DNA from: Mesostigma viride
Lineage: Eukaryota; Streptophyta; Mesostigmatophyceae; Mesostigmatales; Mesostigmataceae
NCBI GenBank assembly: GCA_009746045.1
Contig: RPFO01001782.1
Span: forward strand, 1-52,500
Length of the DNA: 52,500 nt
Reading direction: 5' to 3'
Below, piece by piece: positions 31,954-42,180 of this stretch (its first letter is position 1; every line of letters starts with the position of its first letter). The position numbers and the translations under genes were made by a program. The notes beneath the pieces are model-generated. The model searched no databases. It was not told where the DNA came from and saw nothing but the letters and a program-made list of their open reading frames with translations.

Positions 31954-34900
31954 TACATGTGAGTGCAGCTGCCCCAAGCGTGCGCGGTGTGTGTACATGT
32001 GTGTGCAGTTGCCCCTTGCGTGCGCGGTGGATGTACGTGTGTGTGCATGCCGGCAATTGCGTGCATGGTGTGTGTACGTGTGTGTGCAGCCGCCCCTTGC
32101 GTGCGCGGTGTGTGTACATGTGAGTGCCGTCGCCCCAAGCGTGCATTTTGTGTGTAAGTGTGTGTGCAGCCGCCCCTTGCGTGCGCGGTGTAGGTACGTG
32201 TGTGTGCAGCCGCCCCTTGCGTGCGCGGTGTATGTACGTGTGTGTGCAGCCGCCCCAAGCGTGCGCGGTGTGTGTACATGTGAGTGCAGCTGCCCCAAGC
32301 GTGCGCGGTGTGTGTACATGTGTGTGCAGTTGCCCCTTGCGTGCGCGGTGGATGTACGTGTGTGTGCATGCCGGCAATTGCGTGCATGGTGTGTGTACGT
32401 GTGTGTGCAGCCGCCCCTTGCGTGCGCGGTGTGTGTACGTGTGTGTGCACTCGCCCCTTGCGTGCGCGGTGGATGTACATGTGTGTGCAGCCGCCCCTTG
32501 CGTGCATGGTGTATGTCCATGTGTGGGCAGTTGCCCCTTGCGTGCGCGGTGTATGTACATGTTTGTGCAGCCCCTTGCGTGCATGGTGTATGTATGTGTG
32601 TGTGCAGCCGCCCTTGCGTGCGCGGTGGATGTACGTGTGTGTGCAGCCACCCCTTTCGTGCGCGGTGTATGTACATGTGAGTGCCGTCGCCCCAAGCGTG
32701 CATTTTGTGTGTAAGTGTGTGTGCAGCAGCCCCTTGCGTGCGCGGTGTATGTACGTGTGTGTGCAGCCGCCCCGTGGTTGCGCGGTGGATGTACATGTGA
32801 GTGGAGCCGGTCCTTGCGTGCGCGGTGTATGTACGTGTGTGTGCAGCCGCCCCTTGCGTGCGCGGTGTAGGTACGTATGTGTGCAGCCGCCCCTTGCGTG
32901 CGCGGTGTATGTACGTGTGTGTGCAGCCGCCCCAAGCGTGCGCGGTGTGTGTACATGTGAGTGCAGCTGCCCCAAGCGTGCGCGGTGTGTGTACATGTGT
33001 GTGCAGTTGCCCCTTGCGTGCGCGGTGGATGTACGTGTGTGTGCATGCCGGCAATTGCGTGCATGGTGTGTGTACGTGTGTGTGCAGCCGCCCCTTGCGT
33101 GCGCGGTGTGTGTACATGTGAGTGCCGTCGCCCCAAGCGTGCATTTTGTGTGTAAGTGTGTGTGCAGCCGCCCCTTGCGTGCGCGGTGTAGGTACGTGTG
33201 TGTGCAGCCGCCCCAAGCGTGCGCGGTGTGTGTACGTGTGTGTGCAGCCGCCCCAAGCGTGCGCGGTGTGTGTACATGTGAGTGCAGCTGCCCCAAGCGT
33301 GCGCGGTGTGTGTACATGTGTGTGCAGTTGCCCCTTGCGTGCGCGGTGGATGTACGTGTGTGTGCATGCCGGCAATTGCGTGCATGGTGTGTGTACGTGT
33401 GTGTGCAGCCGCCCCTTGCGTGCGCGGTGTGTGTACGTGTGTGTGCACTCGCCCCTTGCGTGCGCGGTGTATGTACGTGTGTGTGCAGCCGCCCCTTGCG
33501 TGCGCGGTGTAGGTACGTGTGTGTGCAGCCGCCCCAAGCGTGCGCGGTGTATGTATGTGTGTGTGCAGCCGCCCCTTGCGTGCGCGGTGGATGTACGTGT
33601 GTGTGCAGCCACCCCTTTCGTGCGCGGTGTATGTACATGTGAGTGCCGTCGCCCCAAGCGTGCATTTTGTGTGTAAGTGTGTGTGCAGCAGCCCCTTGCG
33701 TGCGCGGTGTATGTACGTGTGTGTGCAGCCGCCCCGTGGTTGCGCGGTGGATGTACATGTGAGTGGAGCCGGTCCTTGCGTGCGCGGTGTATGTACGTGT
33801 GTGTGCAGCCGCCCCTTGCGTGCGTGGTGTGTGTACATGTAAGTGCAGCCGCCCCTTGCGTGCGCGGTGTATGTACGTGTGTGTGCAGCCGTCCCTTGCG
33901 TGCGCGGTGTGTGTACGTGTGAGTGCAGCTGCCCCAAGCGTGCGCGGTGTGTGTACATGTGTGTGCAGTTGCCCCTTGCGTGCGCGGTGGATGTACGTGT
34001 GTGTGCATGCCGGCAATTGCGTGCATGGTGTGTGTACGTGTGTGTGCAGCCGCCCCTTGCGTGCGCGGTGTGTGTACGTGTGTGTGCACTCGCCCCTTGC
34101 GTGCGCGGTGGATGTACATGTGTGTGCAGCCGCCCCTTGCGTGCATGGTGTATGTCCATGTGTGGGCAGTTGCCCCTTGCGTGCGCGGCGTATGTACATG
34201 TTTTTGCACTCGCCCCTTGCGTGCATGGTGTATGTATGTGTGTGTGCAGCCGCCCCTTGCGTGCGCGGTGGATGTACGTGTGTGTGCAGCCACCCCTTTC
34301 GTGCGCGGTGTATGTACATGTGAGTGCCGTCGCCCCAAGCGTGCATTTTGTGTGTAAGTGTGTGTGCAGCAGCCCCTTGCGTGCGCGGTGTATGTACGTG
34401 TGTGTGCAGCCGCCCCGTGGTTGCGCGGTGGATGTACATGTGAGTGGAGCCGCCCCAAGCGTGTGTACATGTGTGTGCAGTTGCCCCTTGCGTGCGCGGT
34501 GGATGTACGTGTGTGTGCATGCCGGCAATTGCGTGCATGGTGTGTGTACGTTTGTGTGCAGCCGCCCCTTGCGTGCGCGGTGTGTGTACGTGTGTGTGAA
34601 TCCTTGTCCTTGCGTGCATGGTGTATGTACATGTGGGTGCAGCCGCCCCTTGCGTGCGCGGTGTATGCCAGTGTGTGTGCATGCCGGCCCTTGCGTGCAT
34701 GGTGTGTGTAAGTGTGTGTGCAGCCGCCCCGAGCGTGTGTACATGTGTGTGCAGTTGCCCCTTGCGTGCGCAGTGGATGTACGTGTGTGTGCATGCCGGC
34801 AATTGCATGCATGGTGTGTGTACGTGTGTGTGCAGCCGCCCCTTTCGTGCGCGGTGTGTGTACGTGTGTGTGCACTCGCCCCTTGCGTGCGCGGTGTATG

Positions 34901-37095
34901 TACGTGTGTGCAGCCGCCCCTTGCGTGCGCGGTGTATGCCAGTGTGTGTGCATGCCGGCCCTTGCGTGCATGGTGTGTGTAAGTGTGTGTGCAGCCCCTT
35001 GCGTGCATGGTGTATGTACGTGTGTGTGCAGCCGCCCCTTGCGTGCGCGGTGTGTGTACGTATGTGTGCAGCCGCCCCTTGCGTGCGCGGTGTATGTACG
35101 TGTGTGTGCAGCCGCCCCTTGCGTGCGCGGTGTAGGTACGTGTGTGTGCAGCCGCCCCAAGCGTGCGCGGTGTGTGTACATGTGAGTGCAGCTGCCCCAA
35201 GCGTGCGCGGTGTGTGTACGTGTGTGTGCAGTTGCCCCTTGCGTGCGCGGTGGATGTACGTGTGTGTGCATGCCGGCAATTGCGTGCATGGTGTGTGTAC
35301 GTGTGTGTGCAGCCGCCCCTTGCGTGCGCGGTGTGTGTACATGTGTGTGCAGCCGCCCCTTGCGTGCGCGGTGTAGGTACGTGTGTGTGCAGCCGCCCCA
35401 AGCGTGCGCGGTGTGTGTACATGTGTGTGCAGTTGCCCCTTGCGTGCGCGGTGGATGTACGTGTGTGTGCATGCCGGCAATTGCGTGCATGGTGTGTGTA
35501 CGTGTGTGTGCAGCAGCCCCTTGCGTGCGCGGTGTGTGTACATGTGAGTGCCGTCGCCCCAAGCGTGCGTGTGTAAGTGTGTGTGCAGCCGCCCCTTGCG
35601 TGCGCGGTGTAGGTACGTGTGTGTGCAGCCGCCCCAAGCGTGCGCGGTGTATGTACATGTGTGTGCACTCGCCCCTTGCGTGCATGGTGCATGTATGTAT
35701 GTGTGTGTGCAGCCGCCCCTTGCGTGCGCGGTGGATGTACGTGTGTGTGCAGCCACCCCTTTCGTGAGCGGTGTATGTACATGTGAGTGCCGTCGCCCCA
35801 AGCGTGCATTTTGTGTGTAAGTGTGTGTGCAGCAGCCCCTTGCGTGCGGTGTATGTACGTGTGTGTGCAGCCGCCCCGTGGTTGCGCGGTGGATGTACAT
35901 GTGAGTGGAGCCGGTCCTTGCGTGCGCGGTGTATGTACGTGTGTGTGCAGCCGCCCCTTGCGTGCGTGGTGTGTGTACATGTAAGTGCAGCCGCCCCTTG
36001 CGTGCGCGGTGTATGTACGTGTGTGTGCAGCCGTCCCTTGCGTGCGCGGTGTGTGTACGTGTGTGTGCAGCCGCCCCTCGCGTGCATGGTGAGTGTAAGT
36101 GTGTGTGCAGCAGCCCCTTGCGTGCATGGTGTGTACGTGTGTGTGCAGTTGCCCCTTGCGTGCGCGGTGTATGTACGTGTGTGTGCAGCCGGCCCTTGCG
36201 TGCGCGGTGTGTGTACATGTGAGTGCAGCCGGCCCTTGCGTGCGCGGTGGATGTACATGTGTGGGCAGTTGCCCCTTGCGTGCGCGGTGTATGTACATGT
36301 GTTTGCACTCGCCCCTTGCGTGCGCGGTGGATGTACATGTGTGTGCAGCCGAACCTTGCGTGCATGGTGTGTGTACCTGTGCGTGAAGTCGCTCCTTGCG
36401 TGCATGGTGTGTGTACGTGTGTGTGCAGCCGCCCCTTGCGTGCGCGGTGTAGGTACGTGTGTGTGCAGCCGCCCCTTGCGTGCGCGGTGTATGTACGTGT
36501 GTGTGCAGCCGGCCCTTGCGTGCATGGTGTGTGTACGTGTGTGTGCAGCCGGCCCTTGCGTGCGCGGTGGATGTACATGTGTGTGCAGTCGCCCCTTGCG
36601 TGCGCGGTGTAGGTACGTATGTGTGCAGCCGCCCCTTGCGTGCGCGGTGTATGTACGTGTGTGTGCAGCCGCCCCGTGGTTGCGCGGTGTATGTACATGT
36701 GTGTGCAGTTGCCCCTTGCGTGCGCGGTGTATGTACGTGTGTGTGCAGCCGGCCCTTGCGTGCGCGGTGGATGTACATGTGAGTGCAGCCGGCCCTTGCG
36801 TGCATGGTGTGTGTACGTGTGTGTGCAGCCGCCCCTTGCGTGCATGGTGTATGTACATGTGAGTGCAGCCGGCCCTTGCGTGCATGGTGTGTGTACGTGT
36901 GTGTGCAGCCGCCCCTTGCGTGCGCGGTGTATGTACGTGTGTGCGCACTCGCCCCTTGCGTGCGCGGTGTATGTACGTGTGTGTGCAGTTGCCCCTTGCG
37001 TGCGCGGTGGATGTACGTGTGTGTGCAGCCGCCCCTTGCGTGCGCGGTGTGTGTACGTGTATGTGCAGCCGCCCCTTGCGTGCATGTACATGTGT
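31954..37095. repeat. 40-bp minisatellite array, segment D, right end
   Basis: About 128 units. From 31.95 kb to about 34.4 kb the variant order repeats 25.4-27.9 kb with an offset of ~6.56 kb (for example CATGCCGGCAATTG at 25485 and 32046). The array ends at about 37095 with TGCATGTACATGTGTGAAG. Confidence 0.95.
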
Positions 37096-37215
37096 GAAGA
37101 AATAAGCAATAGTGAATGAAATAGTAAAAAGAAAATCATTCCAGCATATGTATGTACAAGTTTTTAGTAGTACACTATGACTATCGTCAAATATAACAAT
37201 TTTCTATATTTTCAT
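37096..37215. other. AT-rich single-copy junction
   Basis: About 120 bp of AT-rich, apparently non-repeated DNA separating the GT-rich satellite from the CA-rich repeat. No gene or motif is evident. Confidence 0.6.
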
Positions 37216-39000
37216 ACACACACGAACAACACACCCAACACACACACACACTATGTTTGCACCCAAGACACACACCAACACCTAAAAACAAGACACCAAC
37301 ACACAAGACAGCCATGCAACACACACCCAACACACACACGCAACACACACATAACACACCTAAGTATAGTTGTTATAACACACAACACATAGGTACATCC
37401 CGCCCCCCCACACACAACACCAACACATGACAATTAACAGGCCACAACACACACACTGACACACATGCCCCAACACACACACACACATGCCCCAACACAC
37501 ACACACATGCCCCAACACTGCACACACAACAACACCCAAACACACACCACACACACAAAAGACACCCAACACACATACCGAAAACACGCACACACAACAC
37601 CTACTAAAAACAAGACACCAACACACAAGACACCCAACACACACCCAACACACACACACACACACAATGTTTGCACCGGTCGGCCCACGACACCCACACC
37701 CAACACACACATAACACACCTAAGTAACACACAACACACACGTACATCCCCCCCCCCCCACACACAACACCAACACATGACAATTAACATGCCACAACAC
37801 ACACACATGCCCCAACACACACACACACATGCCCCAACACTGCACACACAACAACACCCAAACACATACCACACACACACAAGACACCCAACACACATAC
37901 CGAAAACACGCACACACAACACCTACCAAAAACACCAAACACACAAGACACCCAACACACACCCAACACACACACACACAATGTTTGCACCCACGACACA
38001 CACACCAACACCTAAAAATAAGACACCAACACACAACACACGTACACGTACATCCCCCCCCCCCACAACACCAACAATAACATGCAAACAACACACACAC
38101 AACACACCTAAGTCACACACACAACACACACGTACTTTCCCCCCCCCCACACCCAACACCAACACACAAGACACTTTGCACACACCCTACACACACCCAC
38201 ACCCTTTATGAACACATGTACACCCAACACACACACGCAACACACACCTAGGTCGATCACACACAACACACACAAAACACACCTAAGTCACACACAACAC
38301 ACACGTACACCCCCCCACACAAACCCAATACCAACACACAAGACACTTGGCCCCCCCCCCACCCACCCACACACCCACACCCACACCCACACCACACATC
38401 CAACACACACAACACACACACTACACACTTAAGTCACACACAACACACACATAACACACCTAAGTCACACACAACACACACGTCCATCCCCCCCTCACAC
38501 TCAACACCAATACATGACAATTAACATGCACACAACACACACACGCACACGCCCCAACACACACACACACAACATACATACACAGAGCACACACACACGC
38601 CTCAACACACATACCGAACACACACACACAAGACACCCAACACACATACCGAACACACACACACACACACACTATGTTTGCACCCGACATACACACACCC
38701 AACACCTACTAAAAACAAGAAACCAACACACAAGACACCCTACACACACACAACACACACACACACAACACATATCCAACACAAACAACACACACACCTA
38801 AGTCACACACACAACACACCTACTAAGTCACACACACAACACACATGTACCTCCCCCCCCCCACACCCAACATCAACACACAAGACACTTTGCACACACC
38901 CTACACGCCCCCGCACCTTCATGAATGCACCCAACACACACACACAACACACACGCCCCAACACACATACCCAACATTCACACAACACACCCAACATATA
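37216..39000. repeat. CA-rich repeat region with C-runs
   Basis: Nearly every base on the plus strand is A or C: (CA)n, CAACACAC, CCAACACAC and C-runs up to 12. Blocks recur at ~300-350 bp: the block CACCAACACATGACAATTAA follows a TACATCCC/C-run start near 37395 and 37742, with degenerate copies near 38050 and 38484. ATGTTTGCACC-type blocks lie near 37252, 37668, 37980 and 38672. Open frames here are compositional. No gene is supported. Confidence 0.9.
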
Positions 39001-39363
39001 AGGGTAAATATGGTTTAGGAGTGTAGGGGTTTAGGGTTTAAGGCCTACCATACACCCGTATGTAAAAATGCAACAACACGCCAAGTCATCCGCCACCATG
39101 CAAAAATATATAAACACAACTGGTCATCCTCAACAAGAATGCCCATTTTAGTACCTAATCCGCACTTGGCACTTGTCCAGTTTCGTAAGTCCAACGGCCG
39201 TTGGCTTTGAGAAATTAAGATATGCGACATGCGCCATGCAGCCAAGCTAAAGTATAGGCTGATTGCCCTGTATGTAACATTAGTAAGGTGAACGACCGTC
39301 GACAAAAAAACACATGCGACATACAAACACCAATTTTACACAGTAATGTTTGGAATGACGTAC
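39001..39363. other. Non-coding region at the 3' side of the transposase-like gene
   Basis: Contains two adjacent TTTAGGG-like words (GGGGTTTAGGGTTTAAGG, 39026-39043) and one CCAACGGCCGTTGG palindrome (39191-39204). A donor GTACGT at 39363 shows that the gene continues to the left, so a last exon should lie here. Possible acceptors exist (for example GGATTAG before 39148), but none can be chosen. Confidence 0.4.
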
Positions 39364-40031
39364 CGTAATTTCGGCGTCCACCTTCTTCGCAATTGTGAAC
39401 CAGCCCTGTCGCGTGTTGTCCGGATGTCCTTCCCACTTGCCCTTCGTGACCTTTGCGACGCTCAGGTAGCACACGATTGCAGTTAAGGGTTCTCGGTCGT
39501 CTGGGTTCCAGAAGAAGCGTCGGGCGTCCGATCCGGAGGAGGAGCACCTCTCGAAGTATTTTACGTACATTACCCAGTTGCCTTTCTTAAAAACCTCGCC
39601 CCCCCCCCTGTATGTTTGTTTAAACACTCATCCTTGTCGAGTTGGTGGGCGACTCGAACAACTTTCGCCAACCAGTACGGGTGGTCGGGCACATGGTCCT
39701 TGTGCCCCCTCTCAGATGCGACTGCGACGGCCTCCCCCTCCTGCAAACCACGCCCCAACTCGTTTCTTGCCGTTTGAACGTGGTTCAGGCGGGTTCCCGG
39801 ATATCGCGTGGGGTTCCGCGACTTACTCGCCTGGAGTTTTACAGTCCACGACGAGCTGCTCCAATCGTTTGGGCATGTCGTCCACTTGCCCTCTCGGCAC
39901 TCCGCACAACTGAAGCATGAAAAACGCCTGAGCTTTACCACCTCGACCCGCTCGCCCTTTTTGTCCAGTCGCCACTGGTGTGCCGTGGAGATATCTCGGA
40001 TCGGGCCTCGCTCCTTACCGGACGTGAGAAT
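39364..40031 (-). CDS. Transposase-like gene, exon 3 (C-terminal part)
   Basis: Bounded by acceptor ACAATTGCAG and donor GTACGTCATT, phase 0 at both ends. It begins ILTSGKERGPIRDIS and contains a Cys cluster (SCFSCAECREGKWTTC) that could bind zinc. Then DHPYWLAKVVRVAHQ and, after a frame break at a ten-base C-run (39599-39608, plus strand), KKGNWVMYVKYFERC and a Trp/Asn-rich stretch to GWFTIAKKVDAEIT. The pattern of a YWLAKV strand followed by a YVKYFE strand resembles the small beta-domain that follows the catalytic region in related eukaryotic transposase-like proteins, by recollection only. The frame break sits exactly in the homopolymer, so it may be a sequencing indel. Confidence 0.65.
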
Positions 40032-40333
40032 CTGCAATTGTAATTCCATGAAACAACATCACAGCACATTTCCCAACTCCAACGGCCGTTGGCACTCAAC
40101 AATTATAAGATTTCCCAACTCCAACGGCCGTTGGCCCTTGGAAACTTTATATAAGTACATTTCTCAACTCCAACGGCCGTTGGCACTCAACAATTATACG
40201 ATTTTCCAGCTCCAACGGCCGTTGGCCTTATGAAACTTCAAACTGCATCAAGGAAGCTGTCCTCTGTAAAGTGTAACCAGAGACAAATTATAGAACTGCA
40301 CTTGACCACCAGAAAGCAACTGTCTTTACTTAC
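40032..40333 (-). other. Intron between exons 2 and 3 of the transposase-like gene
   Basis: 302-bp GTAAGT...TTGCAG intron, phase 0. More than half of it is a tandem dimer of a ~91-bp unit that carries four CCAACGGCCGTTGG palindromes (40079, 40121, 40170, 40212). Confidence 0.75.
40079..40225. repeat. Cluster of four CCAACGGCCGTTGG palindromes
   Basis: Exact 14-bp palindromes at 40079-40092, 40121-40134, 40170-40183 and 40212-40225, spaced 42, 49 and 42 bp, joined by CACTCAACAATTATA- or CCCTTGGAAAC-type linkers. Confidence 0.95.
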
Positions 40334-41089
40334 GTTATCGAGAAGAAATGCCCGTCGAACCACGTCCGATTGTGCCGATGGTCGACTCGAGTCTTTGCCG
40401 GTTCTCCAATCCCGGTTCAGGTAGGCCACCAGTGCCTCCACCGTATTCAGGTTCCGATTGTCCTCCTGCATCTGCGCTCTTTTGAGGATGCTTTTGACCG
40501 TCCCCCCCTCCCCGTCCGACTCCCCCTTCCCATGTCCTGCACACGAGTAGTTCCACTCCAATGATTCCAAGTCGGGGTCGGCCTCGAGCAGGTCCGCAGC
40601 CATCGCCAACACATACCGGGATTGGAACTGCTCCTTACAGTTGTCGGACCAACTGATCCAGTTCCTCACCTCCACCCCCTCCTCCCTCAGCACGTTAAGG
40701 GTATTCTTCATCACGAACTCCAGGGTCTGGGCATTCCTCGGTACGTCCTTCCCCATGTAATCGTGCTTCACCCTTTTGATTTCCAGCGATACGGGATCAC
40801 GGTACATCACGATCACCGGCATCAGGACGTAACTACTTGGGTACCAGTACTGCGCCTGCAACTGTTTCTGCAGGTGGTCCGAATAGTTCTCCGAGTAGTC
40901 CATCAGGACCACCACCGTTCCCAGCGGCATCACGTCAATGCACTCCTTGTAAGCGTGGTGCTGCCAGGCCCATGTATGGACGTGAATGGCGAATTCCGGG
41001 AAGCGCGCCGTAATGAGTTCATGGAGCTCCGAGAGGGTTGACTTGATGAGTTTTTGCTGCAGGTTCATTTGCGGCGCCACATCCTCCTC
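40334..41089 (-). CDS. Transposase-like gene, exon 2 (putative RNase H-fold catalytic core)
   Basis: 252 uninterrupted codons between acceptor TTGTGTTGCAG and donor GTAAGTAAAG, phase 0 at both ends. Three conserved-looking acidic motifs lie in order: VVVLMDYSENYS, ISWSDNCKEQFQS and GHGKGESDGEGGTVKSIL. This arrangement (Asp-x-Glu-Asn-Tyr, then Asp-x-Cys-x-x-Gln-x-x, then His-Gly-Lys-Gly...Asp-Gly-x-Gly-Gly) recalls a widespread, poorly characterised eukaryotic family of DDE-like transposase-derived proteins. I could not name a superfamily. It is the best-preserved exon of the locus, with no stop or frame break. It could be a domesticated gene or an old transposon; no terminal inverted repeats were found. 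Confidence 0.7.
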
Positions 41090-41104
41090 CTGCAACACAA
41101 CACA

Positions 41105-41330
41105 CCCGCGCACCATGGATTGACCGAAGAATGGAAGTCAGCAGCTGGGAATTTCCCAACGCCAACGGCCGTTGGAAGTATGAAAGTCTACATATATATA
41201 TTCAACGATGCAAATATACATGCCCGCGCACCATGGATTGACCGAAGAATGGAAGTCAGCAGCTGGGAATTTCCCAACGCCAACGGCCGTTGGAAGTATG
41301 AAAGTCTACATATATACATTAAAAATATAA
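41105..41330. repeat. 118-bp tandem duplication in the intron
   Basis: Copy one 41105-41222, copy two from 41223, near-identical, each starting CCCGCGCACCATGG and containing CCAACGGCCGTTGG (41162-41175 and 41280-41293). Copy two ends in TACATATATACATT. Confidence 0.9.
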
Positions 41331-41335
41331 TTACT

Positions 41336-42140
41336 TACAGCAGAGTGAAATCACTCAAACCAAAGCAAACGCCCAGCTATAAACCTATATACAGAGCCAT
41401 GTCAAAGCTCTATACTACGATAAGACCAATGGAAACGCCTAACGGGAGGAACCTAATAGCCCTGCTGCACCGCAAAATCAGCCCGCGTACGGCGGAGCAT
41501 GATGTCAGCCATGGCCCGAGTCAGCGCCACCGACAAGCGCTGACGCCAATATGACGTCCAGGTCCGCGCCGACCATGGGGCCCGCTGGCCCTCCAGGTCC
41601 AGCCGGTCCTCCCGGAGCCGGCAACACTCCTTGAAGAAGGCGGAGGTCAGGGGCCCCATGGCCCCAAACTCCTCCAGGACAAAGGGCACCACACGATGGT
41701 GCCCGACGTCGCCGTAGGCCAGGAGCTTGGCCCGCTCCGCCCGGTCCGCCGTGTAACCTGCCGTGAGGGAGGCCCCAGCCACGTGGCTAAGAGCCAAGGG
41801 CCGCGCCACCGAAACGTCAATAAGCAGATGCCGGCCACCCCCTCAAAGTCCAGCACCACGATGTCAGGCCGGTGGTTGGGGGAATAGAAGGCAGCGCCAT
41901 CCGCATCCTCGGACCGGATGTTCGCGTGGGGGAAAACCGACCGAATCATGGCGAGCACCACCGTCAGGAGGACAGTGTGCAAATACAAATACCAATTCTG
42001 ATTCTGTTGGCCCCCATGCAGGCAAGGTAGTGAGTCCCCGTGGGATCCAGCGGCTGCCCACAGCTACCACAAGGCCGCCCGGCCGGAACAAGAGGCTGCG
42101 GGGCAAATAGCTGGTGCCGGAGCGCCACCGAGTAGTGGCT
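41336..42140 (-). mobile_element. LINE (non-LTR retrotransposon) 3' fragment
   Basis: Minus-strand sequence encodes the C-terminal tail of a non-LTR reverse transcriptase protein. First a zinc motif CGSCGQPLDPTGTHYLAC (CX2C...GXHX3C). Then FYSPNHRPDIVVLDFEG, and in the next frame GRHLLIDVSVARPLALS, together resembling a PD-(D/E)XK endonuclease core. Then KLLAYGDVGHHRVVPFVLEE and SWRQ-type basic helices to a stop at 41453. Frame changes fall at G5 runs (near 42014 and 41847). The RT domain is absent, as expected of a 5'-truncated copy. It is in the same orientation as the host gene, within its intron. Confidence 0.65.
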
Positions 42141-42180
42141 CTACATATATATATTCAACGATGCAAATATACATGCTTAC

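Larger units (their letters stand above)
41090..42180 (-). other. Intron between exons 1 and 2 of the transposase-like gene
   Basis: GTAAGC...TTGCAG intron of 1091 bp, phase 0. It contains a 118-bp tandem duplication with two CCAACGGCCGTTGG sites and a LINE 3' fragment. A 35-bp stretch starting CTACATATATATATTC occurs at 41188-41222 and 42141-42175, flanking the inserted material. Confidence 0.7.

Noticed and set aside
1-37095. CRISPR array
   Set aside because: Regular ~40-bp spacing but no unique spacers between repeats, no cas genes and a eukaryotic context; it is a minisatellite.
37373-38801. Cys/Val-rich or His/Thr-rich frames in the CA-rich region
   Set aside because: Two-base composition leaves frames open on both strands; no domain or start signal.
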